NCBI GenBank assembly: GCA_964369235.1
Contig: CAYJEQ010000068.1
Span: forward strand, 1 to 14,508
Origin: CAYJEQ01 sp964369235
Lineage (GTDB): Bacteria; Bacillota; Clostridia; Oscillospirales; Ruminococcaceae
Direction: 5' to 3'
Length of the DNA: 14,508 nt
Position numbers and translations under genes: made by a program. This document shows positions 1 through 7,198 of the stretch, piece by piece (positions within the stretch are counted from its first letter, which is position 1; every line of letters begins with the position of its first letter). The notes beneath the pieces are model-generated. The model was not told the DNA's origin. It worked only from the letters and a program-made list of their open reading frames with translations, and searched no databases.

Positions 1-2
1 TA

Positions 3-80
3 ATAAATATCTTTAGTGATATGAAAAAACTATTCACTAAATCAAAAAACACTAAGGAAGGTGTAAAAGCTAATGGATAA
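3..80 (+). CDS. 3' end of an upstream gene, probably a LivM-type permease (partial)
   Basis: The reading frame is open from the left edge of the window to a TAA at 78-80. Its last 25 codons encode a basic, hydrophilic tail with several Lys residues. The stop lies inside the livG-like gene, giving an 8-base overlap with the ATG at 73, which is a typical translationally coupled arrangement. In HAAT/Liv operons the gene directly before livG is usually the permease livM, whose C-terminus is a short cytoplasmic tail, so livM is the natural guess. The visible peptide is too short to recognise by itself. That it is coding is inferred from the overlap and context. Confidence 0.5.
   Translation: MNIFSDMKKLFTKSKNTKEGVKANG
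54..63 (+). promoter_or_regulatory. Ribosome binding site of livG-like gene
   Basis: AAGGAAGGTG lies about 9 bases before the ATG at 73 and inside the end of the preceding reading frame. It supports the chosen start and coupling to the upstream gene. Confidence 0.6.
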
Positions 81-888
81 TCAAACAACACAGAAAACAG
101 CAGATAACATAGTTTTAGATATAAAGGGATTATCCATACAGTTTGGTGGACTTAAAGCTGTAGATAACCTTACCTTCCATGTTAATCATAAGGAAATATT
201 TGGACTAATCGGCCCTAATGGAGCAGGTAAAACCACTGCATTTAACTGTATAACACAGTTTTATCATCCTAATTCCGGTCAGGTTATCTTTAAGACTAAA
301 GATGGCACTGTAATGGATATAGTAGGTAAAGAAACCCATGATATTATTAAACTAGGGCTGGTAAGAACATTCCAAAATGTTGAGGTTATTAAAGAATTAT
401 CCCTAATTGATAATGTTCTAATTGGTGCTCATATTGATTTTAAATCTAGTTTTATCCAGCAGGCTCTTAAACTTCCCTCTGCCAGAAGAGAGGAAAAAGC
501 CATGAGGGATAAGGCAAAGGAAGTTCTTGAGTTTATGGGTATAGCTGATCTACAAGATGAGATTGCAGCTGGTCAGCCTTATGGTGTACTTAAAAAGGTA
601 GAGATGGCTAGAACACTAATGTGCAATCCTAAGCTAATTATTCTAGATGAGCCTGCAGCAGGGCTAAATGACTCTGAAACAGCAGATCTTACCGAGATAA
701 TTAGAACTATTCGAGATAAATACGACTGTACTATACTATTAATTGAACATGATATGCGTCTAGTTATGGGTATATGTGACCGTATCTGTGCTATATCTTT
801 TGGTAAATTCCTTGCTTGTGGCACACCAGCAGAGATACAAAAAGATAAGAATGTACAGGAAGCTTATCTAGGAGAGGAGGTATCTTAA
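73..888 (+). CDS. livG: Branched-chain amino acid-type ABC transporter ATP-binding protein LivG
   Basis: This is one of the two cytoplasmic ATPases that power a HAAT/Liv-family importer. The 271-residue length is normal for LivG. Visible motifs are Walker A GPNGAGKT (47-54), a Q-loop glutamine in RTFQN (Q101), a LivG-style signature PYGVLKKVEMAR (169-180), Walker B LIILDEP (188-194, with D192 and E193), and the switch histidine in IEHDM (H226). The C-terminus ends in the family-typical AYLGEE. The signature has the family's PYG in place of SGG, but the position where relatives usually have Gln (YGxQ) is Leu. The stop shares one base with the next start (TAATG), so it is co-translated with livF. 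The family is clear. The transported ligand is not, because this family also carries amides, urea and aromatic or hydroxy acids. Confidence 0.93.
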   Translation: MDNQTTQKTADNIVLDIKGLSIQFGGLKAVDNLTFHVNHKEIFGLIGPNGAGKTTAFNCITQFYHPNSGQVIFKTKDGTVMDIVGKETHDIIKLGLVRTFQNVEVIKELSLIDNVLIGAHIDFKSSFIQQALKLPSARREEKAMRDKAKEVLEFMGIADLQDEIAAGQPYGVLKKVEMARTLMCNPKLIILDEPAAGLNDSETADLTEIIRTIRDKYDCTILLIEHDMRLVMGICDRICAISFGKFLACGTPAEIQKDKNVQEAYLGEEVS

Positions 889-1604
889 TGAGTGAAATAG
901 CATTACAGATAAAAGATTTAAAGGTTAGTTATGGTGCCATAGATGCAGTTAAGGGTATTAATATTACTGTACCTGATGGAAGTGTAGTAGCACTGCTGGG
1001 ATCTAATGGTGCAGGTAAAACTTCTACCCTAAGAACTATATCTGGTCTAACAGAAGCAAGTGGGGGAACCATTGAGCTTTATGGTCAGAATATAACCAAT
1101 ATGGAAACTGAGAAAATAGCTAAGCTAGGTATAGCCCAATCTCCTGAAGGACGCCAGATTTTTGGTGATCTAACTGTAGAGGAAAATCTTAAAGTAGGTG
1201 CCTTTGTACTAAAGGATAAGGCAGAGATTAACAAAAACTTTGAGCGTTGTTACAACTACTTCCCACGACTAAGAGAGAGAAAAAAACAGCTTGCATACAC
1301 CCTATCTGGTGGGGAGCTACAGATGCTAGCTATAGCTAGAGCATTAATGTCCAGCCCTAAGGTACTTATACTAGATGAGCCTTCTCTAGGTCTTGCACCA
1401 CTGGTTGTAAGAGATATATTTGAGATTATTAAGGATATTAAAAAAGAAGGCACCACCGTAGTAATAGTAGAGCAAAATGCCTTACAGACCTTAAAAATTG
1501 TTGACTATGCTTATGTACTTGAGGTAGGAAACATTATTATGGAAGGCACAGCAAGCGAATTAATCAGTAACCCAAAACTAGTCGAAGCATATCTAGGTGG
1601 TTAA
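888..1604 (+). CDS. livF: Branched-chain amino acid-type ABC transporter ATP-binding protein LivF
   Basis: This is the second ATPase of the Liv-type importer and pairs with LivG to form the nucleotide-binding heterodimer. The 238-residue length is typical. Motifs are Walker A GSNGAGKT (38-45), the LivF hallmark PEGRQIF (86-92), signature LSGGE (139-143), Walker B LILDEPSLGL (160-169), and EQN at 195-197, where the switch histidine is Gln, as is normal in LivF. The protein ends in AYLGG, the common LivF terminus. A strong GGAGAGGAGG ribosome binding site (871-880) precedes the ATG, which overlaps the livG stop by one base. A small inverted repeat (CTAGGT / ACCTAG) spans the stop codon. Confidence 0.94.
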   Translation: MSEIALQIKDLKVSYGAIDAVKGINITVPDGSVVALLGSNGAGKTSTLRTISGLTEASGGTIELYGQNITNMETEKIAKLGIAQSPEGRQIFGDLTVEENLKVGAFVLKDKAEINKNFERCYNYFPRLRERKKQLAYTLSGGELQMLAIARALMSSPKVLILDEPSLGLAPLVVRDIFEIIKDIKKEGTTVVIVEQNALQTLKIVDYAYVLEVGNIIMEGTASELISNPKLVEAYLGG

Positions 1605-1610
1605 ACCTAG
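1593..1610. repeat. Small inverted repeat spanning the livF stop
   Basis: CTAGGT (1593-1598) and ACCTAG (1605-1610) are perfect inverted copies separated by six bases that include the livF stop. There is no T-tract, so this is not a convincing terminator. It may slightly modulate expression or stability between livF and the lipoprotein gene, or be chance. Confidence 0.3.
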
Positions 1611-1648
1611 TTGCAGATAATTTAAAAAATAATTTGGAGGATTTTCAG

Positions 1649-2896
1649 ATGAAAAAGTTATTATCCATACTTTTAGCAACAGCAATGATGGCAAGCCTAA
1701 GCTCCTGTGGTTCCACAGAAGAGCCAGCAGGTGAAACAGGTGGTTCCACCGATGGCGGTGTTTCCTATTCACAGGGCGCAAACGACACTACAATTACAGT
1801 GGCAAACTCCGCTGCTACTTCTGGGGCTTTAGCACCAGTAGGTGTTCCTTTTAACGCAGGTATCGAGGCTTACTTTGATATGGTAAACGCTCAGGGTGGT
1901 ATCGATGGCCGCCAGATTGAGTTTATCCACACTGATGATGAGTTTGACCCAGTTAAGGGTAAAGCTGCACTACAGAGCTTTGTAGAAGATGATGAAGTAT
2001 TTGCAATCGTAGGTCACTTCGGTACACCAGTAGTTGGTGCTACAATCGAAGATCTAAAGGATTACGGTATCCCATCTGTTTACTTTGCTACAGGTATTGG
2101 ACAGCTATATGCTGATGGCCTAACACCAGAAGATGCTGGTTACAATATCTTCCCTGTTCAGCCTATCTACACAACAGAAGGACAGATTATGGTTACCCGT
2201 CTAGTAGGTGACTTTGATGCTAAAAAAATCGGTATTATCTACACTAACGATGATGCTGGTAAGGATATGCTAGCTGGTGCAGAAGCTAAGGCTAAGGAAC
2301 TAGGTATTGAGTATGTTGCTGAGCAGGTAACTGCTGGTGCTGCCGATGTATCTGCTGCTGTAACATCTATTAAAGGCCAAGGTGTTGATACAATTATCTG
2401 TGCTTCCATTCAGGCAACAATGCCAACAATTGTTAAAGAGCTTGCAGCTCAGGGCATGGAAGTTCCAGTAATTACAACCTATGTAAATGTATCTTCTGCT
2501 ATTCCAGAGCTTGTAGCATCTGATATTGATGGTAAATTCGATGTTTATGGTAATGGTTGGGTAGCTTATGACGATCAGGAAGCACTAGCACTATATCAGG
2601 CAAATATCGCTGAAGAATATGCAATGAATGCATATGCACAGACAGGTTGGATCGCTGCACACTTCTTCACCGAAGGTCTACGCCGTATTGAAGGTGAAGA
2701 TATCACATGGGAAAACTACATGGCAGCTCTAGAAGAAGCACCAATCCAGAATCCATTTGGTGGTGTGATTGACTACTCTGGTGGTAACCGTGCTGGTACG
2801 CAGGAGATGAACCTATCTAAGATTAACATGGAATCTGAAGGTGGTTGGGAGCTTGTAGACGGACTACAGAGCATGGATACACTACTTGCAAAGTAG
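1649..2896 (+). CDS. livJ: Liv-type ABC transporter substrate-binding lipoprotein
   Basis: This is the extracellular ligand-binding component of the importer, held at the membrane by a lipid anchor. The protein is 415 residues from the ATG at 1649. That start is preferred because GGAGG (1636-1640) sits eight bases before it, whereas the TTG at 1634 lies on the ribosome binding site itself. Residues 1-20 form a lipoprotein signal peptide (MKK, a hydrophobic core, lipobox LSSC with C20). A Gly/Ser/Thr/Glu-rich linker runs to about residue 44, followed by a type-I periplasmic-binding fold of the Peripla_BP_6 (LivJ/K) family. Early hallmarks are NAQGGIDGRQIEF and a following HTDDEFDP segment. The binding residues cannot be assigned to a ligand by eye. 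Of its 24 leucines 15 are CTA, 5 CTT and 4 TTA, with no CTG, CTC or TTG. The linked CoA-transferase suggests a carboxylate ligand, as an inference only. Confidence 0.88.
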   Translation: MKKLLSILLATAMMASLSSCGSTEEPAGETGGSTDGGVSYSQGANDTTITVANSAATSGALAPVGVPFNAGIEAYFDMVNAQGGIDGRQIEFIHTDDEFDPVKGKAALQSFVEDDEVFAIVGHFGTPVVGATIEDLKDYGIPSVYFATGIGQLYADGLTPEDAGYNIFPVQPIYTTEGQIMVTRLVGDFDAKKIGIIYTNDDAGKDMLAGAEAKAKELGIEYVAEQVTAGAADVSAAVTSIKGQGVDTIICASIQATMPTIVKELAAQGMEVPVITTYVNVSSAIPELVASDIDGKFDVYGNGWVAYDDQEALALYQANIAEEYAMNAYAQTGWIAAHFFTEGLRRIEGEDITWENYMAALEEAPIQNPFGGVIDYSGGNRAGTQEMNLSKINMESEGGWELVDGLQSMDTLLAK

Positions 2897-2935
2897 TATT
2901 TACTTAACTTATTCTCTCTTATCTAAATAATTACA

Positions 2936-3010
2936 GTAGGGGTTTGTGTCTACATTTATTCCAAGTTAGATGGTTTCATTAGCCTTGGAGCAATGGATAC
3001 AAGCCTCTAC
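2936..3010 (+). ncRNA. Long imperfect stem-loop between lipoprotein and CoA-transferase genes
   Basis: By hand pairing, bases 2936-2952 match 2994-3010 over 17 consecutive positions: 13 Watson-Crick and 4 G-U pairs. An internal loop follows and then a second stem, TCCAAG (2960-2965) with CTTGGA (2984-2989). The apex is 18 bases. After the stem the + strand reads TTATATCTTTTAA, which is T-rich but has no continuous U-tract. It could be a weak terminator or attenuator separating the importer genes from the enzymes, an mRNA stability element, or an uncharacterised cis-regulatory RNA. It matches no riboswitch consensus I could recall. Confidence 0.5.
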
Positions 3011-3094
3011 TTATATCTTTTAATAGAATAGGTGACTTTATTTAGAAAATACAGTAAACTAATCCTAATAGGAGAAGCGAAAGGAATATTAATA

Positions 3095-4414
3095 ATGGAT
3101 ATAACTAATAAATTTATAACAGTAGAACAAGCTCTTAATCTTGTAAAATCTGGTGATGTTATCGTTACAGGATTAGCAGCAACAGAAGCAGGTCTTTTTA
3201 TGAAAAATCTTCATACTATAGCTGATAGAGTAAAAGGTGTTGAGATTACCAACTGCCTACCTACCCACCCTAGCCAGATTTATGATGAGAAATATACAGA
3301 TAGCTTTGAAATATCTGGTTGGTTTTTTGCACCACAGCTTAGGAAAGCTCATATAAACGGAAACACCTCATACATACCTAATCATCTACATCTTGCAGGT
3401 ACCAAGCGTCTACAACACTCTAAGCCTAATATATATGTAGGTGCTGCCTCTATGCCTGATAAGCATGGTTATATATCTCTTTCCCTTTCTAACACCTACG
3501 AAAAACAGGTAATGGAAGCAGCAGATACAGTTATCCTAGAAGTAAATCCTAACATGCCTTATACTCTAGGTGATGTTCATGTTCATGTTTCTCAGGTAGA
3601 TTACCTAATCAAAGCTGACTATATGCCTCCAACAATCCCTGACGCACCTTTTAGTGACAAGGATAAGGTAATAGGAGATTTAATTGCTGCTTATGTACCA
3701 GATGGAGCTTGCATCCAGCTAGGTATAGGTGGTATTCCCAATGCAGTTGCAGCAGCTTTAGAAAATAAAAAGGATCTAGGTGTACACACCGAAATGCTAA
3801 CTAGTGGACTAATGCGTCTAGCTAAAATGGGTGTAATAAACGGTAGCAAAAAGCAAATTAACAAAGGAAAAATAGTAGCAACATTTGCTCTAGGTGTGCC
3901 TGAGCTTTACGAGTTTATGGACTATAATCCTTCTGTTGAAATACATAGAGGTTCTTGGGTAAATGACCCTTATGTAATTGCACAAAACCACAACCAAATT
4001 TCCATTAATACCTCTCTTGAGGTAGATCTTACAGGTCAGTGCGCCTCAGAATCCCTAGGCTCACGCCAATTTTCTGGCACAGGTGGTCAGGCAGATACAG
4101 CTATAGGCGCTCAAAAGTCCCTAGGTGGTAAATCCTTTATTGCTCTGTACTCTACAGCTTTAGTAACTGATAAAGAAACCGGTGAGAAAAAGCTTGTATC
4201 TAAGATTGTTCCACAGCTAATGCAGGGGGCAGCAGTTTCCCTATCTCGTAATGATGTAGATTATGTGGTAACAGAATATGGTGTAGCAGAGCTTAGAGGA
4301 ACTACTATTAAAGAAAGAGTTTCCAAATTAATTGATATTGCCCACCCTGATTTTAGAGAGCAGTTATGGGAAGATGCTATTAATGTAGGTATTATTAGTA
4401 GAAGATCGGTGTAA
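3095..4414 (+). CDS. Acetyl-CoA hydrolase/CoA-transferase family protein (4-hydroxybutyrate/butyrate-type CoA-transferase)
   Basis: Predicted to move CoA between a donor such as acetyl-CoA and a carboxylate by way of an enzyme-glutamyl-CoA thioester in the cytoplasm. The 439 residues from the ATG at 3095 match the usual 430-440 of 4-hydroxybutyrate CoA-transferases. Visible features are the glycine loop LGIGGIP (209-215), the likely catalytic glutamate in HTEM (E233), GTGGQAD (328-334), and a C-terminal family block YVVTEYGVAELRG (390-402) followed by a typical AHPDFRE. AAAGGAA about nine bases upstream supports the ATG. An in-frame GTG at 3032 would add 21 unconserved-looking residues with no clear ribosome binding site. 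The gene is followed closely by two hydrolases. Exact acyl specificity (4-hydroxybutyrate, butyrate, propionate or other) cannot be read from the sequence. Confidence 0.88.
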   Translation: MDITNKFITVEQALNLVKSGDVIVTGLAATEAGLFMKNLHTIADRVKGVEITNCLPTHPSQIYDEKYTDSFEISGWFFAPQLRKAHINGNTSYIPNHLHLAGTKRLQHSKPNIYVGAASMPDKHGYISLSLSNTYEKQVMEAADTVILEVNPNMPYTLGDVHVHVSQVDYLIKADYMPPTIPDAPFSDKDKVIGDLIAAYVPDGACIQLGIGGIPNAVAAALENKKDLGVHTEMLTSGLMRLAKMGVINGSKKQINKGKIVATFALGVPELYEFMDYNPSVEIHRGSWVNDPYVIAQNHNQISINTSLEVDLTGQCASESLGSRQFSGTGGQADTAIGAQKSLGGKSFIALYSTALVTDKETGEKKLVSKIVPQLMQGAAVSLSRNDVDYVVTEYGVAELRGTTIKERVSKLIDIAHPDFREQLWEDAINVGIISRRSV

Positions 4415-4448
4415 GTTTTGTATCCTCATTGAAAGGTCGGTAATAAAT

Positions 4449-5264
4449 ATGGCATATTTTACATTTGAAGGCAAAGAAATATACTACGAAATTCATGGCA
4501 GTGGAAAACCTCTAGTAATGCTAAATGGGATAATGATGTCCTGTATGAGTTGGGGGTATTTTACTAAGGAACTTAGTAAAAATAATCAGCTTATTATGGT
4601 AGATTTTCTAGATCAAGGTAAATCCTCTAAGATGGAGGAGGAGTACACCATTGACATACAAGCAGAGGTTATCCATGGATTACTATCCCATCTATCTATT
4701 GCCAAAGCTGATATTATGGGTATATCATATGGTGGTGAAGTAGCTCAGATATTTGCTATTAAATATAAGGAAATGGTAGATAGATTAATGTTATTTAACA
4801 CCACTAGTCAAACAGGTCACTGGCTGAGAAACATCGGCGATGGTTGGAATAAAGCCACATCTGATCCTGAGAGCTACTACCTAACTACCATCCCTATTAT
4901 CTACTCCCCTGAGTTTTACAAGAAAAATATCAACTGGATGAACAATCGCAAAGAACTACTTATGAAGGTTTTTGCCGATAAATCCTTTACAAGTAGTATG
5001 ATTAGGCTTACTAACAGCTCGGCAAATTTTGATGTTACTGATAGGTTAAGGGAAATCACTGCCGAAACTCTAGTGGTATCTGGACAGCAGGACTATCTAA
5101 CACCTATTGAAGATCAGGCTGTAATTGCTAATGCCATTCCTAACGCTAGCCATGTAATTATACCTAATTGTGGTCATGGCTCCATGTATGAAAAACCTGT
5201 ATTATTTACAAGCCTAATACTAGGATTTATAGGTAATACCACCAATGACTTTAAAATAATATAG
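4449..5264 (+). CDS. Alpha/beta-fold hydrolase (first of a tandem pair)
   Basis: A soluble cytoplasmic serine hydrolase of 271 residues, with no signal peptide. The expected catalytic triad is S93 in the nucleophile elbow GISYGG (91-96), D215 in SGQQDYLTP, and H243 in CGHGSMYEKP. LNGIM (25-29) is the oxyanion-hole segment, and DFLDQGKSS (52-60) corresponds to the family's D-x-x-G-x-G-x-S element. A helical cap lies at about 120-200. It starts 34 bases after the CoA-transferase stop with AAAGG at 4433-4437, so it is probably in the same operon. This broad family includes esterases, lactonases, C-C hydrolases and haloperoxidase-like enzymes, so the substrate is unknown. Together with the CoA-transferase, release of a carboxylate from an ester or lactone is a reasonable inference. 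Confidence 0.85.
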   Translation: MAYFTFEGKEIYYEIHGSGKPLVMLNGIMMSCMSWGYFTKELSKNNQLIMVDFLDQGKSSKMEEEYTIDIQAEVIHGLLSHLSIAKADIMGISYGGEVAQIFAIKYKEMVDRLMLFNTTSQTGHWLRNIGDGWNKATSDPESYYLTTIPIIYSPEFYKKNINWMNNRKELLMKVFADKSFTSSMIRLTNSSANFDVTDRLREITAETLVVSGQQDYLTPIEDQAVIANAIPNASHVIIPNCGHGSMYEKPVLFTSLILGFIGNTTNDFKII

Positions 5265-5308
5265 TCTACTAGCACAGAATTGATTTTAAAAAAGGAGTAT
5301 GCTATAAT

Positions 5309-6124
5309 ATGGCTAGTATTAAAATTGATGATGTTAACATTCACTATAAAGATTTAGGCGATGCTAATAGTAAAGTAGCTGTTGTTTTCTTTAATGGTGT
5401 AATGGCGTCCACCTCTAGTTGGAAAGATTTTTACCCAACCTTTGTAAAATCTGGCTATAGGGTGGTTTTACATGATTTTATGGGACAGCTTCTATCGGAT
5501 AAACCTGATAAAGAATATAGTTTTAATCTTCATTGTTATCAGGCATTTTCTCTATTTAGAAGTCTAGGTATTGAGAAGATTCATATAATCGGCACCTCCT
5601 ATGGAGGCGAGATTGCCATGAGATATGCAGTACTATATCCAGACATGGTAGAGAGTATTACTGTTATTGATTCTACCAGCCAGTTAGATCCTGTTATGAT
5701 AGGGTTTATAAATAGTTGGAAGACTTTTTGTGATATAGGCGATGGCAGATTATTTTTTGAAAATATGCTTCCTAGTATCTACGGAGAAAAATATCTGGAG
5801 GAAAACCAAGATACACTAGCTAAACGCAGTGAAAAAATGAGTGAAATTCCAGCAGACTATCTTAAAGGTCAAAAGATTTTATACGATACCTTTCTCAGAG
5901 ATGTTAGCTGTACTAAGGATCTTTATAAAATTGGCTGTCCTGCACTTATAATTTGTGGAGAACATGATTTATTAAAACCAGTAAAATATTCTAAAATTAT
6001 AGCTGATAATATACCAGGTTCTGAGTTTATTGTATTACCAGATTGTGGTCATGTGGCTATATTTGAAAAGCCTAAGGAGATTAATTCACTTATATTAGGC
6101 TTTGTTATAAAGCATAGTAGCTAA
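5309..6124 (+). CDS. Alpha/beta-fold hydrolase (second of a tandem pair)
   Basis: A cytoplasmic serine hydrolase, also 271 residues and evidently related to the preceding one: shared NGxMxSxxSW near residue 29, SYGGExA, a TSQ shortly after, and CGHxxxxEKP near the end followed by LILGF. The expected triad is S97 (GTSYGG), D220 (CGEHDLLKP) and H248 (DCGH). The DFxGQ element reads DFMGQLLSDKP, so the second glycine of the usual GxG turn is replaced. The cap region differs substantially from its neighbour, which suggests a different substrate after duplication. AAAGGAG (5291-5297) is the ribosome binding site, and the gap to the previous gene is 44 bases. Specific activity is unknown. Confidence 0.85.
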   Translation: MASIKIDDVNIHYKDLGDANSKVAVVFFNGVMASTSSWKDFYPTFVKSGYRVVLHDFMGQLLSDKPDKEYSFNLHCYQAFSLFRSLGIEKIHIIGTSYGGEIAMRYAVLYPDMVESITVIDSTSQLDPVMIGFINSWKTFCDIGDGRLFFENMLPSIYGEKYLEENQDTLAKRSEKMSEIPADYLKGQKILYDTFLRDVSCTKDLYKIGCPALIICGEHDLLKPVKYSKIIADNIPGSEFIVLPDCGHVAIFEKPKEINSLILGFVIKHSS

Positions 6125-6140
6125 TATTATTATAGACAAA

Positions 6141-6170
6141 ATTCTCTCCACTATTTCCAGTGGAGAGAAT
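6141..6170. terminator. Perfect 12-bp hairpin after the hydrolase pair
   Basis: ATTCTCTCCACT (6141-6152) and AGTGGAGAGAAT (6159-6170) are perfect inverted copies around a six-base loop. The hairpin begins 17 bases after the second hydrolase stop, where an operon terminator would be expected. The + strand has no U-tract after it (AACTATG). On the - strand it is followed only by TTTG. It therefore looks like a transcript-end stabiliser or a weak or factor-assisted terminator rather than a classical intrinsic one. Confidence 0.55.
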
Positions 6171-6174
6171 AACT

Positions 6175-6249
6175 ATGTAAATACAGTATTACATAAAACT
6201 AAAAGTAGGGAAAATACACATTAAATCAATAATTACTGATATAATGTAA
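6175..6249 (+). promoter_or_regulatory. Candidate promoter and operator region of the TetR-family gene
   Basis: A perfect -10 hexamer TATAAT lies at 6240-6245, about 38 bases before the start codon. The -35 is poor. Two inverted-repeat elements are present. ATGTAAATACAGTATTACAT (6175-6194) has nine-base arms with one extra A. ATTAC (6232-6236) and GTAAT (6246-6250) flank the -10. TetR regulators commonly bind such palindromes next to their own promoter, so autoregulation is a reasonable inference. Binding is not shown. Confidence 0.4.
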
Positions 6250-6283
6250 TAATATATATTTTAAGCAAGGAGAAAGGTAGGTT

Positions 6284-6970
6284 GTGAATATGGAGGACTT
6301 TATTAATATACCCAAAACTAAACGAGGGCAGGAAACTCTTAACCGAATTCTTAATGCCTCGGTTCAGGTTTTCTACGAGAAGGGTTATCATGGGACTAGT
6401 ATAAATGATATTGTATCCCTTGCAGGCGTGGCGTCAGGGACTTTTTACATATATTTTGATAGTAAGTATTCACTTTATAAGTTCTTGCTTCTACAATGTA
6501 GCCACAAAGTCCGTAAGGATATGAGTGTTGCTACTGCACAATGTGAGACACGCCGAGAAAAAGAACAAGAAGGTCTGAGAGCTTGGCTGAAATTTATAAA
6601 AAAGCATAAATACATTTATCATATTATTTGGGAAGCTTTATATGTAGATAATCAGCTTTTTAAAGATTACTTTACTAAGTTTAGCACATCATATATCTCT
6701 GGTATTGATCTATCCAAAGAAGAAGGGGAAATCAGAGAAGATATTGACAGCGAAGTATTATCCTATATATTCATGGGTATGTCAAACTTTATAGGCTTAA
6801 ATCACTGTATATTTAAAGATGATGAAGAACGATTTGATATTATTATAGATACATTTATGAAAATTCTAGACAATGGGATTTTTAACACCGATATCCCTGT
6901 AAAACCTGTAAAGAAAATCACAGCACAGAAAGAAGGCTTTATATTTGATTTTAATATAGAACTAGGCTAG
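6284..6970 (+). CDS. TetR/AcrR-family transcriptional regulator
   Basis: A 228-residue one-component DNA-binding regulator. The N-terminal TetR domain is clear at about 16-65: RILNASVQVFYEKG, then the helix-turn-helix TSINDIVSLAGVASGTFY (38-55), then YFDSKYSL. The C-terminal two-thirds is the divergent ligand-binding/dimerisation region and gives no clue to the ligand. The GTG at 6284 is chosen because AAAGG (6273-6277) sits six bases upstream. The ATG at 6290, two codons later, is the alternative and would be 12 bases away. It lies after a hairpin and has its own candidate promoter, so it is probably a separate transcript that controls the neighbouring transporter/CoA-transferase/hydrolase genes, itself, or both. 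That regulon is inferred from position only. Confidence 0.9.
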   Translation: MNMEDFINIPKTKRGQETLNRILNASVQVFYEKGYHGTSINDIVSLAGVASGTFYIYFDSKYSLYKFLLLQCSHKVRKDMSVATAQCETRREKEQEGLRAWLKFIKKHKYIYHIIWEALYVDNQLFKDYFTKFSTSYISGIDLSKEEGEIREDIDSEVLSYIFMGMSNFIGLNHCIFKDDEERFDIIIDTFMKILDNGIFNTDIPVKPVKKITAQKEGFIFDFNIELG

Positions 6971-7034
6971 GGCAGGGATTGATAATAGCAAAAGTCTTTA
7001 TATACCAATAAACGAAAATTAAATTAGTCCTACA

Positions 7035-7067
7035 CTAAATGCCTACTGGGTTTTAGCAGGTATTTAG
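7035..7067 (+). repeat. Hairpin downstream of the TetR-family gene
   Basis: CTAAATGCCT (7035-7044) pairs with AGGTATTTAG (7058-7067) over ten positions with one G-U. No U-tract follows, so it is not a stand-alone intrinsic terminator. It precedes the strong terminator at 7087-7127 and may protect the transcript end. Confidence 0.4.
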
Positions 7068-7078
7068 CTAGGAGCAAT

Positions 7079-7136
7079 AAAAAATCGGAGCCGTCGCATA
7101 TGGTATAAAACCATTAGTGACAGCTCCTTTTGTTTT
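7079..7136. terminator. Bidirectional intrinsic terminator between convergent genes
   Basis: The stem GGAGCCGTCGC (7087-7097) pairs with GTGACAGCTCC (7117-7127) with one C-A mismatch and one G-U. An inner stem ATGGT / ACCAT closes a five-base loop. On the + strand TTTTGTTTT follows (7128-7136), and on the - strand the run of A at 7079-7084 becomes a T-tract. It therefore can end both the TetR transcript and the opposing sulfatase operon. The TetR gene ends at 6970 and the sulfatase gene at 7199. Confidence 0.85.
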
Positions 7137-7198
7137 GCTAGTATTAGATTTTATATAAATTTTTATAAGAGTTAATAATGCTATCTAAGAGATATATC

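Noticed and set aside
1634..1648. TTG start five codons upstream of the Liv-type lipoprotein ATG
   Set aside because: The TTG is part of the TTGGAGG ribosome binding site, and the ATG at 1649 gives a textbook lipoprotein signal peptide.
3032..3094. GTG start extending the CoA-transferase by 21 residues
   Set aside because: No good ribosome binding site, extra residues unlike the family N-terminus, and the ATG at 3095 gives the usual length with a site upstream.
2897..3094. T-box or glycine-type riboswitch before the CoA-transferase gene
   Set aside because: No T-box antiterminator sequence and no glycine aptamer core. The stem-loop is reported only as an unassigned structure.
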